DNA of 34,609 nt from NCBI GenBank assembly GCA_043820265.1, contig JBDREA010000034.1, positions 1 through 34,609 on the forward strand, written 5' to 3'. The DNA is from JBDREA01 sp043820265 (GTDB lineage: Archaea > Altiarchaeota > Altiarchaeia > IMC4 > JBDREA01). Positions 28,655 through 34,609 of this stretch are shown here, one piece after another. Each line of letters begins with the position of its first letter. Within the stretch, counting starts at the first letter, position 1. The translations under genes were made by a program, and so were the position numbers. The notes below the pieces were generated by a model. That model was not told the DNA's origin. It worked only from the letters and a program-made list of their open reading frames with translations, and made no database searches.

Positions 28655-29641
28655 ATGGGAACCATACATAAACCCAGAAGCGGCTCATTAGCCTATCTAC
28701 CCCGAAAAAGGGCGAAAAAGGAAACACCTAGAATACACCACTGGCCAACCGCAGAAGATGGAGAGGTTAAGCCCCAAGGATTTGCTGGATACAAAGCAGG
28801 AATGACCCACCTAATGGCAGTAGACAACACAAAAAACAGCGTGACAAAGGGATTAGAGGTGATGATCCCTGTCACAGTAGTCGAAGTTCACCCCATGAGG
28901 ATTGCAGCAATTAGAATCTATAAAGAAGGCTACTTCGGTAAGAAAACTAAAAAAGACATTTACGCCGAAATGCCAGAAGAGCTAGGCTCAAGGCTGACAA
29001 AACCCAAAAAAGAGAAAAAACCGGACATAGAAAAGGCACTCAAAGAACTGGGGGAAATATCTGATATTAGATTACTAGCCCATACGCAACCTTCCAAAAA
29101 CAGCACCCCAAAAAAGAAACCAGACATCATGGAAGTGGCCTTAAGCGGCCCCAAAGAAAAAAAACTGGAATACGCAAAAAGCATCCTAGGAAATGAGATC
29201 ACGATATCTGACATATTCGAGCCAAACCAATACGTAGACATAACCTCAGTGACAAAAGGCAAAGGATTCCAGGGGGCAATCAAGCGCATGGGGATAAAAA
29301 AACAACCTAGAAAATCAACAAAACGCACAAGACACATCGGCACAGGCGGGGCATGGACACCAACAAAAAAGCTTTGGACCGAACCGCAGGCCGGCCAAAT
29401 GGGATACCACACACGAACCGAATTCAACAAAGTGATAGTGAGCATCGGATCCGAGGGCGAAAAAATAACCCCAGCCGGCGGCTTTTTGAGATACGGACCA
29501 GTTAAGGGGAGCTATGTCGTGCTAAAAGGGTCAATTCCTGGACCAACAAAAAGGATAATCCGATTCACACCCGCAAGAAGGCCTCCAAAAAAGGAACCCA
29601 GCTACGAGATAACAGAAATCAATTTAAGATCAAAGCAATAA
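28655..29641 (+). CDS. rpl3: Large-subunit ribosomal protein uL3
   Basis: 328 residues, normal for archaeal L3. The start HKPRSGSLAYLPRKRAKKET with PRIHHWP and the strand GFAGYKAGMTHLMAVDN are characteristic; the core VTKGKGFQGAIKRMGIKKQP, then HIGTGGAWTPTKKLWTEPQA and GQMGYHTRTEFNK, which includes the family's H-x-G-x-G-A region, lies around residues 190-255. L3 starts the archaeal ribosomal cluster here, as in many archaea. L4 follows after 7 bases with its own Shine-Dalgarno site. Confidence 0.95.
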   Translation: MGTIHKPRSGSLAYLPRKRAKKETPRIHHWPTAEDGEVKPQGFAGYKAGMTHLMAVDNTKNSVTKGLEVMIPVTVVEVHPMRIAAIRIYKEGYFGKKTKKDIYAEMPEELGSRLTKPKKEKKPDIEKALKELGEISDIRLLAHTQPSKNSTPKKKPDIMEVALSGPKEKKLEYAKSILGNEITISDIFEPNQYVDITSVTKGKGFQGAIKRMGIKKQPRKSTKRTRHIGTGGAWTPTKKLWTEPQAGQMGYHTRTEFNKVIVSIGSEGEKITPAGGFLRYGPVKGSYVVLKGSIPGPTKRIIRFTPARRPPKKEPSYEITEINLRSKQ

Positions 29642-29648
29642 AGGAGAA

Positions 29649-30434
29649 ATGGCAAACATCTATTCGATAACCGGAAAAGTGGTAGGCAACATAGAACTTC
29701 CCACTGTTTTTTCCACAGAATACCGCCCAGATCTAATCCAGAGAGCTGTGGTAAGCGAACATTCCAAGTCCAGACAAAGTTACTCCACCAATCCAGTGGC
29801 AGGACTTCAAACAAGCGCAGACTACTTCGGAAACAGGAGACACACCTATCGGATGACAATAAACCGGAGCCAATCAAGGCTCCCAAGAATCAAACCCGGA
29901 GGAGGAGGTCTTGGAAACGTCAGACGTGTTCCCCAGTCCGTAGGAGGAAGACGAGCCCACCCCCCTAGAGGCAAGAAATACATAAAATCCCTAAACAAAA
30001 AAGAATACCAAAGAGCACTGGAATCAGCGATTGCCACATCATCAAAGGCTGATTTAGTAGCCCTGCGAGGCCACAAAATCGAGAAAGTATTAGAGATGCC
30101 GTTAATCGTAGAATCCAAATTCGAAGAGATCAAAAAGACAAAAAAGGCAACCGAAACACTTGCCAGCCTCGGATTAGGATCAGATCTTGAGAGGTCAAAA
30201 AAACCCTCTCAACAAAGCGGAAAAGCCAAGTCAAGAGGGCGACCCAGGCGATTCAAAAAAAGCGTATTAGTCGTCATTGAAAAAGACCAGGGAGTAAAAA
30301 AGGCATTGGAAAACATACCTGGAGTAGACGTATGCGAGCTAAAAGACTTAAATGTAGACCTGCTAGCACCAGGCACACATGCCGGACGCATGACTTTATG
30401 GACTCAAAACGCAATTGAAAGACTAAGAAAATGA
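29649..30434 (+). CDS. rpl4: Large-subunit ribosomal protein uL4
   Basis: 261 residues of the archaeal/eukaryotic L4 (L4e) type. Visible marks: GNIELPTVFSTEYRPDLIQR at the N-terminus, the long extended loop ANRS-like region QSRLPRIKPGGGGLGNVRRV, then PQSVGGRRAHPPRGKK, and the C-terminal VCELKDLNVDLLAPGTHAGR, MTLWTQNAIERL. AAGGAG ends 2-3 bases before the ATG. The stop TGA overlaps the ATG of L23 (ATGA), so the two are translationally coupled. This TGA also shows that UGA is a normal stop in this genome. Confidence 0.95.
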   Translation: MANIYSITGKVVGNIELPTVFSTEYRPDLIQRAVVSEHSKSRQSYSTNPVAGLQTSADYFGNRRHTYRMTINRSQSRLPRIKPGGGGLGNVRRVPQSVGGRRAHPPRGKKYIKSLNKKEYQRALESAIATSSKADLVALRGHKIEKVLEMPLIVESKFEEIKKTKKATETLASLGLGSDLERSKKPSQQSGKAKSRGRPRRFKKSVLVVIEKDQGVKKALENIPGVDVCELKDLNVDLLAPGTHAGRMTLWTQNAIERLRK

Positions 30435-30691
30435 ATCCATACAAAACACTACTATACCCTCTAATGGGGGAAAAAGCAACTACTCTTCGAGAAAGAGAAA
30501 ACAAGCTCACATTCATCGTAGAACGCAAAGCAAATAGAAGCCAAATCAAAGAGGCAGTAGAGACGCTTTACTCAGTGAAAGTGGTGTCAATAAACACGAT
30601 GATCACAACCGAAGGAAAAAAGAAAGCTCATGTTCGCCTCTCAGAAAAGGATTCCGCCGAAGAGGTAGCATCCAACTTTGGCGTACTATAA
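30431..30691 (+). CDS. rpl23: Large-subunit ribosomal protein uL23
   Basis: 86 residues, the short archaeal form that binds 23S rRNA near the peptide exit. The sequence NPYKTLLYPLMGEKATTLRE, then NKLTFIVERKANRSQIKEAV and ETLYSVKVVSINTM is typical of the family. Overlaps L4 by four bases; L2 follows after 5 bases. Confidence 0.95.
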   Translation: MNPYKTLLYPLMGEKATTLRERENKLTFIVERKANRSQIKEAVETLYSVKVVSINTMITTEGKKKAHVRLSEKDSAEEVASNFGVL

Positions 30692-30696
30692 GAAAA

Positions 30697-31419
30697 ATGG
30701 GAAAAAGACTAATAACTCAACGAAGGGGTCGGGGAACGGCAAGATACAAGTCACCAGGTCATAGGTTCAAGGGAAAAGCATTTTATCCCTCAAAAAAAGA
30801 AGTAGCTGAATCGATATCCGGGCAGGTCATAGAGATCTTAAATGATCCAGGAAGAACCGCACCCCTAATGAAGGTGCTCCTCGAAGACTTCAGAGAAATA
30901 CAGACAATAGCCCCCGAAGGCATATGCGTAGGGGATTGGCTTAGCATCGGGCAAACAAAGAAGATCTCCCTCGGAGACATACTGCCATTCAGCATAATAC
31001 CAGAAGGAACAGAAGTATGTAACCTAGAACTCAATCCAGGAGACGGAGGAAGCTTTGCCCGTTCATCTGGAACATTCGCATCAATAGTATCCCATCAGGG
31101 GGGGTCAACCTACCTCAAGCTTCCCAGTAAAAAAACGATTTCAGTGAGCAACAAATGCAGAGCGACGATAGGCAGAGCGGCAGGCTCAGGGCGAAAAGAC
31201 AAACCATTCGTACACGCAGGTCAAACTCACTATAAAAGAAAGGCGAAAAACAAGATCTACCCAGTTGTGCGCGGAGTCGCAAAAAACGCCGTCAACCACC
31301 CACACGGCGGAGGAAGGCACCCCCACGCGGGATCCGGATCCTCTGTGTCTAGAAACGCGCCGCCAGGCCGAAAGGTAGGGCACATCGCACCCAAACGAAC
31401 AGGAAAAAAGAAAAGATAA
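30697..31419 (+). CDS. rpl2: Large-subunit ribosomal protein uL2
   Basis: 240 residues, typical of archaea. The N-terminal SH3/OB region and the conserved C-terminal YPVVRGVAKNAVNHPHGGGR region near the peptidyl transferase centre are present; GRKVGHIAPKRTGKKKR ends the protein. Most archaea read V-R-G-V-A-M-N-x-V-D-H-P in this loop; here Met is Lys and Asp is Asn (K-N-A-V-N-H-P-H), a small but unusual change in a near-universal motif. Spacing to S19 is 6 bases. Confidence 0.95.
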   Translation: MGKRLITQRRGRGTARYKSPGHRFKGKAFYPSKKEVAESISGQVIEILNDPGRTAPLMKVLLEDFREIQTIAPEGICVGDWLSIGQTKKISLGDILPFSIIPEGTEVCNLELNPGDGGSFARSSGTFASIVSHQGGSTYLKLPSKKTISVSNKCRATIGRAAGSGRKDKPFVHAGQTHYKRKAKNKIYPVVRGVAKNAVNHPHGGGRHPHAGSGSSVSRNAPPGRKVGHIAPKRTGKKKR

Positions 31420-31425
31420 AACAAA

Positions 31426-31836
31426 ATGGCTCGAAAAATATTCACATATAGAGGACATGAAGTAGAGGAACTCAAGGCCATGCCCATGGAAGAATTAATA
31501 CCCATCCTCCCCTCAAGAGCGAGACGAAGCATTAAACGCGGATTCTCAGATCAAAAGAAAAAACTGGCAGAAAGGATAAAAAAAGCAAGTAATCAACTAT
31601 CACAGGGGGGAAAACCTAAACCAATTAAAACACATGTAAGAGATATGATCGTTCTACCCGAAATGTTCGGGTTAACCATGGCAATATATGCGGGAAAAGA
31701 ATACATGCACGTAATAATCCAACCAGAGATGCTGGGAAAATACCTAGGCGAGCTCACAATGACGCGAAAATCAATCAAGCACAGCTCTCCGGGCGTAGGA
31801 GCTACCAGGTCATCTATGTTTGTGCCGATAAGATAA
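31426..31836 (+). CDS. rps19: Small-subunit ribosomal protein uS19
   Basis: 136 residues. The N-terminal KIFTYRGHEVEELKAMPMEE with LIPILPSRARRSIKRGF and the later IKTHVRDMIVLPEMFGLTMA, IYAGKEYMHVIIQPEMLGKY, then LGELTMTRKSIKHSSPGVGA match archaeal S19, which contacts the 16S rRNA head and bridges to the large subunit. The stop is followed after one base by the L22 start. Confidence 0.95.
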   Translation: MARKIFTYRGHEVEELKAMPMEELIPILPSRARRSIKRGFSDQKKKLAERIKKASNQLSQGGKPKPIKTHVRDMIVLPEMFGLTMAIYAGKEYMHVIIQPEMLGKYLGELTMTRKSIKHSSPGVGATRSSMFVPIR

Positions 31837-31837
31837 G

Positions 31838-32296
31838 ATGAAACTAAACTACTCAAGCGAACCACAAAACCCAGATAAGGCAGTTTCAGCCATGGCAAGA
31901 GACCTCGACATAAGCTTCAAGGACGCAGTAAACATTTCAGTAAAGCTAAAGGATATGCGATTAAATGATGCCATCGAGTTAATGGAAGCAGTAATAAAAC
32001 TAGAAAAATCCGTTCCATACCTCCGATTCCAAACCGGAATAGGCCATAGGAAAGGAACACACCAAGCAAAAATCGGAAAATACCCTCAAAAAGCTGCCTT
32101 AAAAGCCAAGGCAATGCTTGAAAACCTACGCTCCAACGCAGAAAACAAGGGATTAGACACAGAAAAACTCAGAATAACCCACATACAAGCACAATTAGGC
32201 ATAGGGAGAGTCCGGCGCCGGCCAAAAGGCAGATGGAAGATGTGGACGCGACAATTCGTAAACCTTCAGGCTATAGCGGAGGAAAAAAAGAATTAG
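31838..32296 (+). CDS. rpl22: Large-subunit ribosomal protein uL22
   Basis: 152 residues. Typical L22: AMARDLDISFKDAVNISVKL, DMRLNDAIELMEAVIKLEKS, the loop FQTGIGHRKGTHQAKIGKYP that lines the exit tunnel, and the strand KLRITHIQAQLGIGRVRRRP. Length and order are normal. S3 starts 4 bases after its stop. Confidence 0.95.
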   Translation: MKLNYSSEPQNPDKAVSAMARDLDISFKDAVNISVKLKDMRLNDAIELMEAVIKLEKSVPYLRFQTGIGHRKGTHQAKIGKYPQKAALKAKAMLENLRSNAENKGLDTEKLRITHIQAQLGIGRVRRRPKGRWKMWTRQFVNLQAIAEEKKN

Positions 32297-32300
32297 CAAG

Positions 32301-33263
32301 ATGGCAATGGAAAGACACTTCATACAGGAGGGCGTCATCCGCTCAGAGATAGAAAGCTACCTGCGGAAAGAACTAAATAGGGCAGGATACAGCGGCATAA
32401 ACATTCAAAAGACGCCTCTCTCAACAAGGGTTACACTCTACGTAGAAAAACCCCCCCTAGTTATCGGCCGCAAAGGGAAAAGAATCAATGAGATAACAAC
32501 CCTCCTAAGGGAAAAATACGGCATAGAAAACCCTGAAGTCGACGTCCAAAGAATCGAAAATCCATTGCTTGACCCCAATATCCTATCAAGACGAATTGCC
32601 GTAGCCCTAGAGCGAGGAATGAACCGAAGAAGAGTGGCCTACAAGGCCATAAGGGCAGTCATGAGCACAAAAGCGAGAGGGATAGAAATAATACTGTCCG
32701 GAAAAATATCCGGGAAAGGCGGCCGCTCCCGAGTGGAAAAATACGGTGAAGGCTACATGAAAAAAGCAGGAGACAGCCTCAAACTCGTTCAAATCGGATC
32801 GACTCAAGCAAACCTGAAAGCAGGGGTTATCGGAGTAACAGTCAAAATTGTATTACCTGGCACCAAATTCCCCGATCAAATCGGAGTCCTTCCAATAGAG
32901 GATCCGAAACTCAAAAAAGAGGAAGAATTAGCAAAAAAGCCAAAGGGAGAACCCGAAGGAACAACCGAAGAACAAAAAGACGAATCATCAGAAAAAAAGA
33001 AAAATGCAAAGGAGCCCCAATCAAAGGAAACGGAAGAGTCGCCAGTAGAAGCCAAAACGAAAAAAGGCAAAGACTTAAAAAAAGAAAAATCCTCGGATTT
33101 AAGCGAACTGAAAGGGCTCGGCGCAAAGGCAGCTGAAAAACTTAATGCCGCAGGGATAAAGTCAAAAGAGGAACTTGCCAAAGCGGAACCCAAAACATTA
33201 GCTGAAAAAACCGGTCTTTCAGAGAAAAAAATCGAAGGCTGGAAAGGCGAAATCAAAAAATAG
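32301..33263 (+). CDS. rps3: Small-subunit ribosomal protein uS3 with C-terminal HhH extension
   Basis: 320 residues; archaeal S3 is usually about 210-250. The body is standard: KH domain with the G-x-x-G loop in LVIGRKGKRINEITTLLREK, and the S3 C-domain SRRIAVALERGMNRRRVAYK, GKISGKGGRSRVEKYGEGYM, GVIGVTVKIVLPGTKFPDQI, ending near residue 200. A charged Lys/Glu linker of about 65 residues follows, then a compact helix-hairpin-helix-like domain at about 265-320 (SDLSELKGLGAKAAEKLNAA, GIKSKEELAKAEPKTLAEKT, GLSEKKIEGWKGEI). HhH domains bind nucleic acid without sequence preference. The extension is the main oddity of this cluster. A promoter-bearing 112-base gap follows. Confidence 0.93.
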   Translation: MAMERHFIQEGVIRSEIESYLRKELNRAGYSGINIQKTPLSTRVTLYVEKPPLVIGRKGKRINEITTLLREKYGIENPEVDVQRIENPLLDPNILSRRIAVALERGMNRRRVAYKAIRAVMSTKARGIEIILSGKISGKGGRSRVEKYGEGYMKKAGDSLKLVQIGSTQANLKAGVIGVTVKIVLPGTKFPDQIGVLPIEDPKLKKEEELAKKPKGEPEGTTEEQKDESSEKKKNAKEPQSKETEESPVEAKTKKGKDLKKEKSSDLSELKGLGAKAAEKLNAAGIKSKEELAKAEPKTLAEKTGLSEKKIEGWKGEIKK

Positions 33264-33375
33264 ATATTTAAAAGCTTAAAGACACATATAATAGGCGATT
33301 GTTCGCAATCACATATTTCGGATTGCAGAGCATCATCCTTTAATCATTGCAATCCGATATGTCACTTTCACCGAA
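33263..33375 (+). promoter_or_regulatory. Internal promoter and structured leader before L29
   Basis: Ribosomal genes in this cluster are packed within a few bases, but here 112 bases lie between S3 and L29. A TATA-like GATATTTAAAAG (33263-33274) begins the gap. Then come a hairpin GATTG-TTCG-CAATC (33297-33310) with a UUCG loop, and an inverted repeat CGGATTGCA (33319-33327) with TGCAATCCG (33348-33356). The latter is an exact 9-base pair with outer ACATAT/ATATGT flanks. The pattern fits an internal promoter with a folded leader. Confidence 0.55.
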
Positions 33376-33699
33376 ATGGCAGTGCTAAACGCAAAAACAA
33401 TCTGGGACATGGGATTAGAAGAAATCGAAGAACGATTGACTCAGATGGAAAGCGAATTGATGAAGATTCGCGGGGTCCTCTCATCTGGGGGGATACCAGA
33501 AGACGTAGGAAAAGCCCGCGAAATAAAGCGAACCATCGGCCGGCTGAACACAATAAAAGCAATAAAACAGAAAAAAGAAAACGAACAACCAGCAAAACCA
33601 GAGAAAAAAGCAGCCAAAAACACACAAAAAAAACAAACAAAAGAGACATTAAAAAAGACAAAAACTAAAAAAACTATACAAAAGACATCCAAGAAATGA
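33376..33699 (+). CDS. rpl29: Large-subunit ribosomal protein uL29 with Lys-rich tail
   Basis: 107 residues. The L29 core is in the first 65 residues: LNAKTIWDMGLEEIEERLTQ, MESELMKIRGVLSSGGIPED and VGKAREIKRTIGRLNTIKAI. The final 45 residues are a Lys/Thr/Gln-rich, low-complexity tail (AKPEKKAAKNTQKKQTKETL and on) not needed for the fold and probably rRNA-binding or disordered. The last codon is followed by TGA that overlaps the start of aIF1 (ATGA). Confidence 0.9.
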   Translation: MAVLNAKTIWDMGLEEIEERLTQMESELMKIRGVLSSGGIPEDVGKAREIKRTIGRLNTIKAIKQKKENEQPAKPEKKAAKNTQKKQTKETLKKTKTKKTIQKTSKK

Positions 33700-33992
33700 A
33701 CTGTCCTAGATGTGGACTCCCCGAGGAACTTTGCGTCTGCGAAGAGATGACAAAGGAAGGGCAAAATATAAAAGTCCGCAGCGTTAAAAGAAGATACGGA
33801 AAATTTGTGACCATAGTCGAAGGTTTCCAGGGGGTCGATATCCACAAAATCGCAAAGGAGCTAAAACAGCACCTAGCATGTGGGGGGACATCAAAGGACA
33901 ACTCAATAGAACTTCAAGGAGATCATAAAAACAAGGTGAAAGGAGTACTCATAAAGACAGGCTTTCCCGAGGACGCAATAAAAGTTCTCTAG
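33696..33992 (+). CDS. Translation initiation factor aIF1 (SUI1 family)
   Basis: 98 residues. A zinc-finger-like CPRCGLPEELCVCEE start and the SUI1 core VRSVKRRYGKFVTIVEGFQG, HKIAKELKQHLACGGTSKDN and SIELQGDHKNKVKGVLIKTG are the full hallmark of archaeal aIF1, which helps select start codons on the small subunit. Its place between L29 and RNase P p29 is the normal archaeal order. Confidence 0.95.
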   Translation: MNCPRCGLPEELCVCEEMTKEGQNIKVRSVKRRYGKFVTIVEGFQGVDIHKIAKELKQHLACGGTSKDNSIELQGDHKNKVKGVLIKTGFPEDAIKVL

Positions 33993-34025
33993 CAGGGCTG
34001 ATCAAACACTTCCCTTTCTTCCAAG

Positions 34026-34298
34026 ATGATAACTCCCTATAACATATTACGCCACGAATATGTGGGATTGACCATAACAGTTAATAACTCAAACACCCAG
34101 ATAACAGGGGAAATAATAGACGAAACAAAGCAAACATTCACAATCAAAACAAGAAACAAAAGACAAAAAAAAATACTAAAAAAAGACAACACATTCGAAG
34201 TGAAGCTCAAAGACCTCAAAATTGAGGTATCAGGAAGCTTACTATCCCAACGACCCGAAGAAAGAATAAAAAGGAAAACACGAATAATATTTGCCTAA
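34026..34298 (+). CDS. rnp1: RNase P protein subunit p29 (Rnp1/Pop4)
   Basis: 90 residues. ITPYNILRHEYVGLTITVNN, TQITGEIIDETKQTFTIKTR and FEVKLKDLKIEVSGSLLSQR, then PEERIKRKTR follow the archaeal p29 family, a small Sm-like subunit of the tRNA 5'-processing RNase P. It is a few residues shorter than many homologs. It sits 33 bases after aIF1 and 5 bases before S17. Confidence 0.9.
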   Translation: MITPYNILRHEYVGLTITVNNSNTQITGEIIDETKQTFTIKTRNKRQKKILKKDNTFEVKLKDLKIEVSGSLLSQRPEERIKRKTRIIFA

Positions 34299-34303
34299 AA
34301 AAA

Positions 34304-34603
34304 ATGGCCGAACAAATATGTAAGGACCCAAAATGCCCATTTCATGGGAGCTTATCCACGAGAGGGGCAGTATTTGAAGGGACCGTAAAAACGGATAAAA
34401 TGCAGCAGACTGTGGTAGTCCAAAGAGAATACATTAAAAAAAATAAGAAATTTGACCGCTATGAACAACACAAATCTCGGATATCCGCTCACAATCCAAC
34501 ATGCATCAACGCCAAAGTAGGCGACAAAGTAAGGATAATAGAGTGCCGCAAACTCAGCAAAACCGTGAGTTTCGTGGTCATAGAAAAATCAGAAACCAAA
34601 TAA
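34304..34603 (+). CDS. rps17: Small-subunit ribosomal protein uS17
   Basis: 99 residues. Typical archaeal S17 with an N-terminal zinc-ribbon-like C-x-D-P-K-C-P start (QICKDPKCPFHGSLSTRGAV) and the core FEGTVKTDKMQQTVVVQREY, YEQHKSRISAHNPTCINAKV, GDKVRIIECRKLSKTVSFVV. Follows p29 by 5 bases. Confidence 0.95.
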   Translation: MAEQICKDPKCPFHGSLSTRGAVFEGTVKTDKMQQTVVVQREYIKKNKKFDRYEQHKSRISAHNPTCINAKVGDKVRIIECRKLSKTVSFVVIEKSETK

Positions 34604-34604
34604 A

Positions 34605-34609
34605 ATGGC
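34605..34609 (+). CDS. Start of the next ribosomal gene (probably L14), cut by window end
   Basis: ATGGC begins one base after the S17 stop. In archaeal clusters the gene after S17 is normally L14, but only the first five bases are in the window. Confidence 0.4.

Noticed and set aside
33368..33661. Hydrophobic antisense frame opposite L29
   Set aside because: It arises from the Lys-rich tail of L29 read backwards (Leu/Phe/Val-rich) and has no start signal.
1..34609. CRISPR arrays and tRNA or rRNA genes
   Set aside because: No regularly spaced short repeats with unique spacers and no cloverleaf-like sequences with the conserved T-loop were seen by reading both strands; a tRNA search program would be needed to exclude an intron-containing or split tRNA.

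Overview
This window comes from an archaeal chromosome. The right end carries the archaeal S10-type ribosomal protein cluster in its usual order (L3, L4, L23, L2, S19, L22, S3, L29, aIF1/SUI1, RNase P p29, S17, and the first bases of the next gene). The rest contains other archaeal markers: a DnaG-type primase, an RPA-like single-stranded DNA binding protein with several OB folds, two PurP purine enzymes, a DUF63 membrane protein and DUF2683/RelE-type toxin-antitoxin genes. Secreted proteins with Thr/Ser stalks, LamG and lamin-tail domains and the Cys-rich C-DG...DCGG-C motif recall uncultivated DPANN or related archaea (for example Aenigmarchaeota or Altiarchaeota). The exact lineage cannot be fixed from the sequence alone. 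Both leaderless genes (T-rich or TATA box about 25-35 nt before the ATG) and genes with Shine-Dalgarno sites (GAGGTG, GGAGG, AAGGAG) are present.

Layout. 1-700: the C-terminal end of a transposase and a probably 5'-truncated unknown gene. 720-8050: an accessory region built around two divergent purP paralogs, with two acetyltransferase-like genes (one interrupted by an in-frame TGA), two methyltransferase-like genes, a Cys-rich lipoprotein, a RelE-type toxin-antitoxin pair and unknown genes. The last codons, stop and T-rich tail of the first purP are present three times, each copy leading into another gene. This looks like a cassette-insertion or duplication scar. 8130-11860: housekeeping genes: a small acidic protein, DUF167, dnaG, dCMP deaminase and a dNMP-kinase-like P-loop protein, with an antisense methyltransferase. 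11850-21140: a block of exported or membrane-bound proteins: a LamG protein, two highly charged proteins, a beta-sandwich membrane protein, a lamin-tail protein with a Gly/Tyr-rich stretch and C-terminal repeats, a small secreted protein made of the same repeat, and two stalked C-terminally anchored proteins. 21235-28480: RPA, a DUF4139 protein, a CPBP-like membrane protein, a divergent pair of small winged-helix regulators beside a remnant of a second CPBP gene, an orphan histidine-kinase-type ATPase, a second toxin-antitoxin pair and DUF63. 28655-34609: ribosomal cluster.

How they work together: purP genes serve purine synthesis; dCMP deaminase and the P-loop kinase fit deoxynucleotide supply next to dnaG; the central block looks like a cell-surface locus; the ribosomal cluster is a normal long operon with two unusual points, an S3 with a C-terminal helix-hairpin-helix extension and a structured, promoter-bearing gap before L29. 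The most interesting candidates for undescribed biology are the triplicated purP 3'-end/leader module, the CPBP relic around the regulator pair, the 255-nt surface-protein repeat that runs across a gene boundary, and the S3-L29 leader.
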